Positions 46,821 through 59,000 of a stretch of DNA of 64,000 nt are shown here, in pieces. The position numbers were made by a program, and so were the translations under genes. Origin of the DNA: Warburgia ugandensis (Eukaryota; Streptophyta; Magnoliopsida; Canellales; Canellaceae); NCBI GenBank assembly GCA_035236585.1, contig CP141135.1, positions 72,641,057-72,705,056 of the forward strand. The letters run 5' to 3'. Every line of letters starts with the position of its first letter. Within the stretch, counting starts at the first letter, position 1. The notes under the pieces were generated by a model, which did no database searches, was not told the origin of the DNA, and saw only the letters and a list, made by a program, of their open reading frames with translations.

Positions 46821-46995
46821 AAAAAAGGAGTGGTCTTGTGTCAGGTGTCAACCGACAAGAAAGAAGTCGAAGATTGATTTTGTTATTTTTTTTCTACTTG
46901 CAAATGAATATGATATATTAATTTATAAGTAAGAAGGAAAAGTAATGAAAACCATATCCAACTTCTTTATGGCAACCCTAACATGACATGAATCA
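46821..46995 (+). mobile_element. Isolated 5' end of an RTE-type LINE
   Basis: Reads AAAAAAGGAGTGGTCTTGTG, GTGTCAACCGACA, GCAAATGAATATGATATATT and then CTAACATGACATGAATC. This is one 5' UTR monomer plus the first codons of the LINE ORF, in the opposite orientation to the 37,385-37,769 copy. Sequence after 46,995 is not LINE. Confidence 0.75.
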
Positions 46996-46999
46996 AATA

Positions 47000-47889
47000 C
47001 CCAAAACAAGGGAATAGAAACATAAAATCATCAAAATGCATTGATTCATGCATTCTTCGTAATTTTTGTATACTAAACATCATCAATGACTTAGGTCTTC
47101 CAAAACATTGCTATAAGTTGGATAATCTGATGAATGGTAGCCGTTTCCTGACTGTCCGTTTGGAGGCCCTTTTTGTAGGCCTAGAATAGCTTTTAGATGG
47201 TCTTGATCATTAAAACAATGGACCTTTGTCGTAATTTAATACTCTAATATTTTCCAAGTGAAAATATGGGCATCAACCGTATAACTGCTATCATCTTTTT
47301 CTATTGACGTGTGATGCACCTCCTTCCACATCAAGGATAATGGGTGGAATGCTGGGCCTTAGGCTTTAGAGGGCATTTCCCTAGAAGTGGACTTTATTTG
47401 TTTTTCATAAAGGAGCTCACTTTGAATGATTGAATTTATTCATCTGGTTACTTTAGTTATGCATATTTTTTAAACAAAATATTACAAAGATTGCATATTT
47501 GCACGAACTTAGCACTCTAAAAGTCATGTTTTAAAGACTTGAACTTAGATTGTTGTTTATAACCGTTCATTATTTGTGATAAAAAGCTACATTTTTTCAC
47601 TGATGCTATATTTATCCTACCCACTTTCAATTTAAAAAGCTAGATATCCAGGGTTAGAGAGTTCAGATAAGTAGGTTCGATTTTTTCAAAAGTAGTCCTC
47701 TTCGCAGAAGAACAAGGGGGCTTCTAAGGAAGTGATTTAGAGAGCACTCGTCATATTGTATAACAGGGCCAAAGTTTTCGAATAATCCAAGCCGTCCAAC
47801 ACGCAGGGCCTATGCGCCGAAATTGGAAGATCGTCCAGACAATTGCTCAAGGGATCACATGATAAGTTATCGTGCGGCGCCTCTTTTGA
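47000..47889. other. Intergenic stretch, no gene seen
   Basis: No recognisable coding sequence. The last hundred bases could be the promoter of the triplicated exon unit that follows. Confidence 0.35.
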
Positions 47890-48061
47890 ATGGAGGCCCC
47901 CATTTCAAACAACTCAACTTCTTTTATATATCACTTCATGCAACTCAAAATCGCCATTTCCAGTACTTACATAGAAGACGCCTTCAGCTCATTTCAAGAA
48001 GACAAGCCCGCCCCACTGAAGGAACATGTTTCTGCTCCCCCAAACCATGAACAACAATCAG
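47890..48061 (+). CDS. Candidate first exon of the modular gene (unit N1)
   Basis: Starts at an ATG, encodes 57 residues (MEAPISNNST..., then SSTYIEDAFSSFQEDK) and ends at a GT donor after CAATCAG. It is the first of three related units (N1-N3). The 3' half of N1 is homologous to N2 and N3 at DNA level, but the matching stretch FQYLHRRRLQLISRR lies in another frame. Joining N1 to N2 keeps an open frame. I do not recognise the protein, and whether it belongs to the CCCH gene downstream is unproven. Confidence 0.35.
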
Positions 48062-48159
48062 GTAGAAGATGATCATGTTGAAAGACTTGTTTGAGGATCT
48101 TCTCACTTCTTCTTGGTAATGACTTGTTTACGAATGGTTATCTTTTGCATGAACAGCAG

Positions 48160-48289
48160 AGGCAATTCTAAGGGAGGAAATCGCTCATTTCCAGTACTTA
48201 CAGAGAAGAAGCCTACAACCCATTTCAAGAAGAATAGGCAGCTTCGCTGTGAAGGAAAAAGTTTCTGCACCCAAAACAGGAACAATCAG
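48160..48289 (+). CDS. Candidate exon, unit N2
   Basis: Bounded by CAG at 48,157-48,159 and a GTAGAA donor at 48,290. Joined to N1 it reads EAILREEIAHFQYLQRRSLQ and continues open for 43 codons. It shares YLQRRSLQPISRR with N3. No known domain. Confidence 0.35.
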
Positions 48290-48418
48290 GTAGAAGATGA
48301 GATATTGATAGATTTGTTCAGTTTCTTGATTATGATTATGATCAGTTTCTCAGAAAATCGTATTCTTCATCGGAAGTCTTGTTTATGAATAGTTTTCTTT
48401 CTTTTGCATGAATGGCAG

Positions 48419-48546
48419 ACGCAATTCTAAGGGAAGAAGTATACATTTCTGCTACTTACAGAGAAGAAGCCTTCAACCCATTTCGAGAAGACAAGTCTTC
48501 ACTGAGAAGAAAAAGTTTCCTACGTCCAAACATGAAAGACCGTCAG
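48419..48546 (+). CDS. Candidate exon, unit N3
   Basis: Bounded by CAG at 48,416-48,418 and a GTGTAG donor. In the phase left by N2 it reads RNSKGRSIHFCYLQRRSLQ and stays open to the donor. It is a basic, low-complexity peptide of unknown role. Confidence 0.35.
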
Positions 48547-49210
48547 GTGTAGAAGATGAGATATTGAAATACTTGTTTATGAGGATCTTTTCAACTTTTC
48601 TTGATCATGATTATGATCAGTTTCTAAGAAAATCATGCATGTTCTTAGTCGAAAGCGTTCTCTCCAAACTTTGTTGTATTATAACTATGATGCTGTTTCA
48701 CATTTCTTGATTACGATTATGATTAGTCTCTAAGGAAATATGAATTCACATAACCCCGTAAGATAATCTATGGAAACCCAACATGAGTTTGATCATGTCT
48801 GCAAGCCTCTCTTCTTCTTTATGCATACGGGTCTCAGTTAATTGTAGGCTAGAGGATCTTTTCACTTTTTCTTGATTACGATTATGATCAGTTTCTACGG
48901 AAATTAGGTTCCTAATTGAAAAAGTTCTCTCCACGCTTTGTTGCTTGTAATTGTGATGATCTTTCACATTTCTTGATTATGATCAGTTTCTATGAAAATC
49001 AAGATCTGGAAAAGTGCTCCATATTTTGCTGCTTATAATTGTAAAGATCTTCACCTTTCTTGATTATGATGACCAGTTTCTAAAGGAAATATGAATTAAC
49101 ATAACCTAGTAATATAATCTATGAAAACCCAGTATAAGTCTGATAATGTCTGCAAGCCTTTTCATCTTCTTCATGTATATGATCCTCAGTTAATTGTAGG
49201 CGATTGACTT
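48547..49210. repeat. Tandemly duplicated non-coding segments after unit N3
   Basis: TTCTTGATTATGATTATGAT-like stretches recur near 48,330, 48,600, 48,705, 48,880, 48,975 and 49,060. A longer segment (GAAATATGAATT..CATAACC through CTGCAAGCCT) is present near 48,735-48,810 and again near 49,085-49,160. They look like copies of the intron sequence that accompanies N1-N3. Confidence 0.6.
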
Positions 49211-49339
49211 GGTGCACTGTATTATAATATGGAGGATTAATACTAAGAATGTGGTGAGGAACAACAGACTCAAAACCAACCTCCACCAAGTGCAGCCCAT
49301 CTCAATGCATTTAAGATGCAAAAAGAAAGACATCCTCAG

Positions 49340-49568
49340 ACGTTCGCCAAGAGGGTGATATGTCTGAAACAACAATAACAAGACCAAAATATCAATCCAC
49401 GAAACCATCCATGTTATCACCAGTAAAACCAACCAAATTGAGAAGAGAAACATACCGCACAACCATCATCCTGGATCAAAGTCATTACGTTACTGACTGT
49501 GAAGCACGTTGGAAGTCTACTGTTAACAGACTCATTATGTTGCTAATTATGGAGATTCAGCAAAGTAG
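49340..49568 (+). CDS. Candidate exon between unit N3 and the zinc-finger exon
   Basis: Follows TCCTCAG, and in the phase left by N3 reads DVRQEGDMSETTITRPKY onward, with Lys, Thr and Arg abundant. The frame stays open to about 49,590. The donor is uncertain (several GT choices), so linkage to the 50,065 exon is not shown. No known domain. Confidence 0.3.
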
Positions 49569-49663
49569 GTTAGAAATTATATATTTCTAGTTATGGGCAG
49601 ATTTACCAGATTAAACATGTAATGTATGAAATTAAACACTCCAATTTGAAAAGAATATATAAA

Positions 49664-49852
49664 CAGCAGCCACAGTGCACACAGCTCCCACATATGCAGG
49701 GTCCAAAGAAGGTTCTGATTACAGGAGCTGATTACAAGTATCTGTCGCATGCAGCCTTATCATGTATTTTTGTAAGAGGCTGCTTCCATGCCTTAGAAAC
49801 TGTGACCTTAAGGTCACATGATGGCAACTTTACCATCACACCAAAGCTCACC
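49664..49852 (-). mobile_element. Au SINE, minus orientation, diverged
   Basis: Contains CAGCCACAGTGCACACAGCT, GCAGGGTCC, AGAGGCTGCTTCC and GTGACCTTAAGGTCAC in the order of an inverted Au. TTGAAAAGAATATAT flanks both sides (49,646 and 49,853). Confidence 0.85.
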
Positions 49853-50064
49853 TTGAAAAGAATATATCAAATTCTAAAATATTATCTATAGATCTAATAG
49901 AAATGTATAGCAAAAATTTAAATTCATATCCTTGTAATTTTTCGCCACCTTTTTCTGAATTTTTTCCAAATGTTTACCTAATTTTTTGAAAATTTGCCTT
50001 GCCTTGAACTTTGTAATTATGTGTACATGTATATCTTATGTATGTGTTCTCATTTCATCTGCAG

Positions 50065-50097
50065 AACAACCGTGACAGACCATCTGCTTCTAGGATG
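50065..50097 (+). CDS. Short exon before the zinc-finger exon
   Basis: 33 bases between TTCATCTGCAG and a GTAAAC donor, encoding NNRDRPSASRM in phase 0, which matches the next exon. It is short, so support is mainly the splice signals and frame. Confidence 0.45.
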
Positions 50098-53000
50098 GTA
50101 AACGTCCTCTTTCAGAGCTTCTGATTTTAAAACCTACTTAGCTCCGTTATTATTAAAGCCCTTTAGGACTAATTGCGCACCCTCATCTATGTTTGGTGGT
50201 ATAAGTTCAAATGGGGCAAATCTGAAACCTTTTTAGATGATCTAAATTGTCCATCTGAACAAAATCGATGTACAGGAACCAGGTCTTAAAAGGCACTTCC
50301 TTTGGAAGATTTTGCTATTGATTTTTCTGAGCTGTTTCAGTTCCTTTTAGAACTCAAATTAGCAGATAAGATCATTCAAAGTAATCTTGCAAAAAATGCA
50401 AGATAAGCTGTTTACGATAGATTTTTGTAGTCTAATCCTTTCTCGAATTCTGCATAAGCGAAAGCTTTGTGCACTGGGCTGCCCATTTTTTATCATCCAA
50501 AGTAAGTGATTTTGGGACGGGGTTCATCTTTAACAAGTTAATAGATATGAAAGGTTTAGATTATGGTGGGCCCCTCGGAAAAAACGGTCATTTTGCTCCT
50601 CCGGGAGACAAATGCTAAGACCATTCCACTTTCCTTCGATCAAACAGGGGAGGTGATCTTGTTTTCACGTCTGGGTAATCTCCAAACTTTCCAAATTTCT
50701 TTCTGTTCTAAATATTGAACTTGTTTTCTCATCAGGTTATCCCCAAATTTCCAACTTTCTCTGATGTTCAGAAGTCTCTGATCTCCAAACATTCCAATTT
50801 TTCCTGCGTTCTGAAGTTTTGAACTAGTTTTTTCATTTGGGTATCCCCAAAATTTCCAACTTTCTCGCCGTTCTGAAGCTTTGAGCTTGTCTTGTCACGT
50901 GGGTATCTCCAAAAGTTTCGAATTTTTTTATGTGTTTTGACGGTTTGAACAGGTATTTGCAAAAATTTCAACTTTATTTTTCTCTATTCTGAAGTTATCT
51001 CATATTAAATCGAGCTTTCTGATGAATGATCTTACATGTTTGTGGAAAGCAGTGGGTATCTCCAAATCTAACTTTCTGTGTTGTAAAGTTCTGAACTTGT
51101 TTCGTCATCTGGGTCTCTCTACCAAAAAATTTCAAAATCTCTCTATTCTGAAATGATCTCCAATTAAATCGGGTTTTCTGATGAATGACGTTACATCTTT
51201 GTACAAAGTAGTGGGTATTCCAACTTTCTCTGTGTTTTGAAGTACTGTACTTGTTTTGTTATCTGGGTATCTCCAACAGTTTCATCATTCTTCAATTCTG
51301 AAGTTATTTATAATTAGATCCAGTTCCCTGATGAATTGCATTACTAATTCGTAGAAAGTAGAGGAAACAGTTCTGACTATATATAAGCTACTCTTTTAGG
51401 CCTTTACACCGTTATTCTGACTTTATTGATTTGATCTCTCTTGTCAGGGATGCCCGTATCTTTACTAGAAACCGTCTAACTAGACTAGCAGCTTCTATTT
51501 ACTTTTCCATCTTAGAACTCCCTTTTCAAGTTCAATACTGATACAACTAATTTCCAGTCATGTAACCTCTTTGAGAATCCTTTGATGGTCTATTTTGAAG
51601 TTACCAGTCAGCTTCAGTTTCTCTTCTATGCTCCAGTATTTTGTTAGAGGATTGTTTTGGGTATGACAGACTGCCTCCATTTGGTCCTCTATATTTGCAG
51701 AGGTCTGCTAAATCAACTGTGAGTCATGGATTCTGTTTAGCTGCTTTGTTGAGTGTGTCTTAGATTGCTGGTTATTATTTTCTTTGTGTTTGTGCTGTTC
51801 AGTAGCCTTTTGTGGCTGTCTGGTTGTTAATTTGAACTACTTTGTTTTGAATATATAGTCTGATTTTGAATTTCCCTGGCAGCCAGTGTGCGAAAACTTT
51901 AAGAAAGGTAAGTGTATAGATGGAAAGTGTTACTTCCAGCATATTCGACGTTGTGCCAACACACCACCTTGGAGGCAGCAACCGCCTACCGCTCGAGCAG
52001 TGGCCATTCCACCACCAATCCAAAACCTAGATGGATGGTCTCGTGCATCTACCCCCCCTTCTTCACGAGTGATCCAAGCTCGTCCTTGTTCTGCTACTAG
52101 TACCTCATGTGTCCAGCCTCCAGAGACACATATCCAGGTTAGAAATTTTTCAGTAATCTCAATATTTTAAACTATAGTAACCAAGATCAAAATAAATTTG
52201 CTTGAAAATATATTGACTGATGTGTACAAATGTATTGATTGAAATGAGATTGAGCATTTTATAAGAAAATGATGAATGCATGAAGTTTATGATAGCTCAA
52301 TGGAAAAAGCCAAAAGTATTCTTGAACCACATAAGAAGATAGTTGCATGCCCGCTACTTTCTTAGGCCTTGACTCTGTCATCCTGACCTTACTGTTTTGA
52401 TTTCCATAGTCAACTATCTTATTATCTTTACTAGAAGCTGGCTAATAGCTTAGAAGCTTCTATATTTATTACCATTTTATAACTCTCTTTAAGTTCAATA
52501 CTAATACGATTAGTCATTTCTTTTTCTATACTCTGATTCAAGTGTTTTGGCTGAGGATTGTGGATTGTCTTTTACTATAGGGTGACCTTGTGTTTTCTGA
52601 TGGCTGCAAGGGGGGGCATGCTCATTTGAGTAACTATAACAGACTGCTTTTGTTTGGTTCTTCTAAGTGTTTTGTTCTGACGAATTTTGCTTTTGATACA
52701 GGAAGGATCACATGCGAGGGATACAGTCCCCACTGTTAATGTGCCAGCAGCTCCCATTACTGAAGCTGCACCAATTCGAGCATTACCAGCTGCTCCACTG
52801 GGAGGTTGGAAGGAGCTGTTTTTGCAACCTGGTCGTGGCAACCTTGGACTGGCAGCTTCTCCAACAGCAACAGTGCTGGAAACTGCAGAGCATGGAGCAG
52901 AGAGCAATCATCAGCTATGTGAGGAGGTGAGGCAACTGAAGTTTATCAAATTAAGTTCTAACTAGTAAATATGTGTTTACTTTTCTTTGAGTAGTGGTTT

Positions 53001-56000
53001 TTTATTGATGTGTTAATGCAGAAGAAGTTTTAATAGTATATTCAAGGAAAAACCGGTCTGAGTTAGACTGCTAAAACATTTTCTCTCCCCTTTCTTTCCA
53101 AACCCCACCCACCCACCACGCACATTAACTCTCTCTCTCTCTCTCTGTGACTAATTTATTCTATTTTCACAGCCCTGTGACATTACTCCTGCAGTGCCGG
53201 TTGCCCCAGTGGCACCGGTGCCACCTGCAGTTCTGGGAGGATGGAAAGACCTGTTTATGCCAAAACGTCAAGAAAACCCTGAAAAGGTTCCTTCACCACC
53301 AGCAGCGTCTCATGAGACACCTATAATTCCAATACATGATGGGGTAAGGCCCACTCAATTTAGAGGTCACTTTGCTGTGTACTTTAGGCCCTTGTGGTCC
53401 GCCCCTTCCTCGGACCCTGCATAGGCGGGAGCTTCGTGCACGGGGGCTCCCCTTTTTTTGAAGACTATATCTATCTGTCCCCTAGACTGTATATATACTG
53501 TCTTTATTGCCTAACCCCTGAGTTAGAGACTATCTATTGTTCCTCTATACTGTATGTATCATGACAATGTAAGGCCCACTCCATTTGGGTCTTGCAAGTG
53601 TTTTTTTTTCTTTTTCTTTCTTTCTTCCTGATGAATTTTGCTTTTGATACAGGAAGGATCACATGCGAGGGATACAGTCCCCTCTGTTAATGTGCCAGCA
53701 GCTCCTGTTGGCGAAGCTGCACTGGTTCTAACATTACCAGCTGCTCCATTGGGAGGTTGGACGGAGCTGTTTTTGCAACCTGGTTGTGGCAATCTTGGAC
53801 TGGCAAATTCTCCAACAGCATCAGTGCTGGAAACAGCAGAGCATGGAGCAGAGGGCTATAATCAGCTATGTGAGGAGGTGAGGCAAGTGAAGTTTATCAA
53901 ATTAAGTTCTAACTAGTAAATGTGTGTTTACTTTTCTTTGAATTTTGGTTTTTTATGGATGCGTCAATTCACAAGAAGTTTTAATAGTATATTCAAGGAA
54001 AAACGGGTCTGCGTTAGACTGCTAAAACATCTTCTCTCCCCTTTTTTTCCACTCCCCCATCCTCCCCCACGACCCCCTTCCACACACACACACTAACACC
54101 CTCTCTCTCTTTCTCTGTGACTCATTGTCATCATCATCAAGATCTTATCCCAATTAGGGGTCGGCCACATGAATCTTATTCCTCCATTCCTCTCTATTAA
54201 GTACCATGGCTTCTTTTAGTCCCAAAGTTTTTAAATCTTTCCTCACCACTTTTATCCATGTTCTTTTGGGCCTTCCCCTTGCCCTTTTAAAACCTTCTAC
54301 TTGTATTGCCTCACTCCTTTTAACCGGTGTTGTTTTTGGTCTCTTTTGAACATGTCCAAACCATCTAAGTCTAATCTCCCTCATCTTGTTATCTATTGGT
54401 ACTACTCCTAAATTTCTTCTAATATTTTTATTCCTAATTCTGTCCTTTCTTGTTTTATCACTCATCCATCTCAACATCCTCATTTCTGCAACGCTCATCT
54501 TATGAGCATGATGTTCCTTAACTGCCCAACACTCTGATCCATAAAGCATGGCCGACCTTATGACCATCCTATACAATTTTCCTTTTAGTTTGAGTGGCAC
54601 CAACCGATCACACAAAACTCCAAATGTATATCTCCGTTTGTTCCAACCCGCTTGGATTCTTTGGGTTACTTTGCTCTCAATCTCTTCACTCTCATGAATC
54701 ATTGATCCTAAGTACCTAAAGTGGTCTTTTACAGGGACTTCTTGGTTATCAATCTTGATTGGTGTTCCACTCCTACTTATCCTCCTTGTTAAAATTGCAT
54801 TCTATATATTATGTCTTAGTTCGGCTAATTTTAAATTCTTTAAATTCTAATACTTCCTTCCATAACTTTAACTTTATATTTACACCATCCTTTGTCTCAT
54901 CAAGTAAGACTATATCATCTACAAATAGCATGCACCAGGTAATCTCCTTGTGTAGATGTTTTGTTAACTCATCCATAACCAACGTGAAAAGGTATGGACT
55001 CAATGTTGATCCTTGGTGCAATCCTACAGTGACAGGAAAATCATCAGTCTCACTACTAGTGGTCTTAACATTTTGTTACCGCTCCCTCTTACATGTCTTT
55101 AATTATGTCTATATACCCCTGCAAAAGGCCTTTCTCACCCACTACCCTTCATATTAACTCTCTAAGGACTCTATCATAAGCTTTTTCTAAGTCGATAAAG
55201 ACCATGTGAAGGTCTTTTCTCCTCTCCCTATATTTCTCTACCAATTATCTTAGTAAAAAAATAGCTTCCATGGTAGACTTCCCAGGCATGAAACCAAACT
55301 GATTCTCCAATACACTTGTTTCATGTTGTAGCCTCTTCTCAATCACTCTTTCAAAAAGTTTCATGGTGTGGCTCATAAGTTTGATCCCTCGATAATTAGT
55401 GCAGCTCTGTATGTCTCCTTTATACTTATAAATTGGTACAATAGAGCTTTTCCTCCACTCATCAGGCATTTTCTTTGATTTTATAATCTTGTTAAACAAC
55501 TTGGTCAACCAAACTACCCCAATATCTCCCACATGCTTCCAAACCTCTATTGGTATACCATTGGGCCCCATGGCCTTTCTTGATTTCATCTTTTTCAAGG
55601 CCTCTTTTACTTCAGGTATTCTAATCTTACATTTATATCTATAATATCCAATGTTATTTAGATTTATAGATTTTCAATCCTTATATTTTCAAAGCCATTA
55701 TCATTTAACAATTTTTTAAAGTATGTTTCCCACCTTTGTTTGATCTCAGCATATTTGACTAATAACCTTTGATCATTATTTCTAATGCACCTAACATGAT
55801 CTAAGTCCTTACCCTTCTATTCTCTTATGCAAGTTTAAACACATCTTTCTCACCTTCTCTTATTCTTAGTCTATTATAAAGCTCATAATATGCCTTAAGT
55901 TTAGCCTCATTTACTATTATCTTAGCAACCTTTTTAGCATTCTTATATTGTTCATAGTTTTTATTATTTCTGGTCTTTTGCCTTTAAATACTCTTAAGAC

Positions 56001-59000
56001 ATCTTTTGCCACTTTTTTAATGGACTCAATAATATTAATCCAAATGGTATTTACTTATGTTTCATAGTTCTAATTTCCTTCTACCATCAACTTTTATGTG
56101 AATAAAGTTATTTTCTCTCCTTTTAAATTCCACCACTTAGTTTTTGGATACTTATTAAGTTTATTTCCTTTCTTCCATCTTTTGATATGGATATCCATAA
56201 CCATTAACCTATGTTGTGAGGTTAAACTCTCATCGGATATCACCTTACAATCCTTACACATTGATCGTTCATCATTCCTAAGTAGAAAAAAGTCTATTTG
56301 GCTTTTATGAAGTCCACTTTTCAAGGTTATTAAGTGTTCATCCCTCTTCTTAAAGAGTGTAATTGAAATGACCAGGTTATATGACAAAGCAAAATCGATA
56401 ATAGTTTCCCTCTTCTCATTTCGTTCACCTATACCATACCCTCCGTGTATTCTATCATATCTTTCATTTTCTTTTCCAACATGGCCATTTAAGTGTGCTC
56501 CTATAAATATCCCCTCGGTGTTGGGAATTTTTTGTATAATTCTCTCCATATCTTCCCAAAACTATTTTTTGATTATATCTTCTAACTCTACTTATGGTAC
56601 GTATACACTTATAACATTTATAATCTGTTCTCCTAAAATAAGTTTTATTATTATAATTCTATTACTGATTCTTTTAACGTCCACAACTTTATCCTTTAAT
56701 TCCTTATCCACTATAATTCCTATGCTATTTCTGTTATTATCCTTTCCTACGTACCATAATTTATACCCATCGATTTCTCTAGCTTTAGCCCTCCACTTAG
56801 TTTCTTAGATACAAGCGATGTTGACTCTCTACGTTTTATCGTGTCTACTAACTCCAGACTCTTACCTATCAATGTCCCTGTATTCCGTAAAGCGATACGA
56901 ATCTTATACTCTAGAGATATTCTATTTACTAGTGCCCTTCTAAACCTCCATGGCATGAACTCATGACCACTTTTCACTGCACCTAGGTTCTGATGCAGCG
57001 GTTGTTTCTGAGGGGACACTCTAGCAACCTTTGCCCAATTTTCACTACGCTTGGGATTCGATGTAGCGCGTCACTTCTGGGAGAACGCCCTAGCAACCCT
57101 TGCTTATTTTTTACCACACCTGGGATCTGATGTAGTGTGGCGCATATGGGGAATGCCCTAGCTTGAGGGAATGTTCGTTTTCGATTCATGTCATGTTAGG
57201 GTTGCCATGCTTTTAAGAAGTTAGAGATGATTTTCATTTCTTCTTTACAATCTAATATACAAATGCATATTCATTTCTTCCTTTCTTTCTATGTGACTAA
57301 TTTATTTTATTTTCACAGCCCTTTGACATTGATCCTGCAGCTCTAGGATGGTGGAATGACCTGTTTATGCCAGAACCTCAAGAAAACCCTGAAGAGGTTC
57401 CTTCACCAGCAGCAGAGTCTCATGAGACACCTATAATCCCACTGCTACATGACGCGGTAAGGCCCACTCAATTTAGAGGTCACTTTAAAGGTTATATCTA
57501 GCACTCCCCTAGCCTGCATACATACTGTCTTTATTCCCCAACCGCTAAGTAAAGACTATATCTATCATTCCTCTATACTGTATCTATCATGACAAGGTAA
57601 GGCTCACTCCATTTGGGTCTTGCAAGTGTTTTTTCTGACTAATTTTACCTTTGATACAGGGAGGATCACATGTGAGGGATGCAGTACCCACTGTTAATGT
57701 GCCAGTAGCTCCCGTTGCTGAAGCTGCACCGATTCGAGCATTACCAGCTGCTCCACTGGGAGATTGGGAGGAGCTGTTTTTGCAACCTGGTCATTGCAAT
57801 CTTGGAGTGGCGGCTTCTCCAACGGCATCATTGCTGGTAACAGCAGAGCGTGGAGCAGAGGACTATTGTCTGCTATGTGAGGAGGTGAAGCAACTGAAGT
57901 TTATCAAAGTAAGTTTTAACTAGTAAATGTGTGCTTACTTTTCTTTGAATAGTGGTTTTTTATTGATATGCCAATGCGCAAGAAGTTTTAATAGTATATT
58001 CAAGGAAAATCCTGTCTGAATTAGACTGCTTAAACATCTTCTCTCCTCTTTCTTTCCACTCCCCCATCTGCACCCGCACACACTAATACCCTCTCTCTCT
58101 GTGACTAATTTATTTTATTTTCACAGCCCCGTGGCTTTGCTCCTGCAGCGCCAGTTGCCCCGGTGGCACAGGTGCCACCTGCAGCTCTGGGAGGGTGGAA
58201 TGACCTGTTTATGCCAAAACGTCAAGAAGTGGTTCCTTCACCAGCAGCAGCGTCTCATAAGACACCTATAATCCCAGTGCTACATGTCGGGGTAAGGCCC
58301 ACTCAATTTTAGAGGTCACTTTAAAGATTATACCTATCGGTCCAGTGTTTGATTATATCTATCCTAACCCTAGACTGTACATATACTTTCTTTATTCCCC
58401 AACGCCCAAGTTAAAGACTATATCTGTCGTTCCTCTATGCTGTATATATCATGACAAGGTAAGGCTCACTTCATTTGCTATTGACACAGGGAGGGTCGCA
58501 TGTGAGGGAAACAACAGAGCGTGGAGCAGAGGGCTGTCATCAGCTAAGTGAGGAGGTGAGGCAACTGAACTTTAACAAAATAAGTTCTAACCAGCAAACG
58601 TGAGTGTTTACTTTTCTTTGAATAGTGGTTTTTTTTATTAATTAGTGTCAATGCAGAAGAGGTTTGAACAGTATATTCAAGAAAAACCGGTCTGAGTTAG
58701 ACTGCTGAAACACCCCGTGTTAAAGGTGAACAGAGATCAGTTTATTTCAAATTGATTGTCTGTGAACTAGCCATGTTTCTCTTTCAACTCGGGCTTTAGC
58801 CTGTTTGTCCACTAGGGAAATGGCTGAGCAATTTGCCTACTGAATATACACGTGCATGAGAAATCCAATCCAAGGTTTGAATGAAATGATCTTCAAATAG
58901 CCATGGCATCCCTTACTGGTTTATCGTCCACCCTGTAACATTAGTTGAGTCTTCTCCTATGAACAGGTGCCTAAGTTTGACCTCGTTCAAGTCTTGATGA

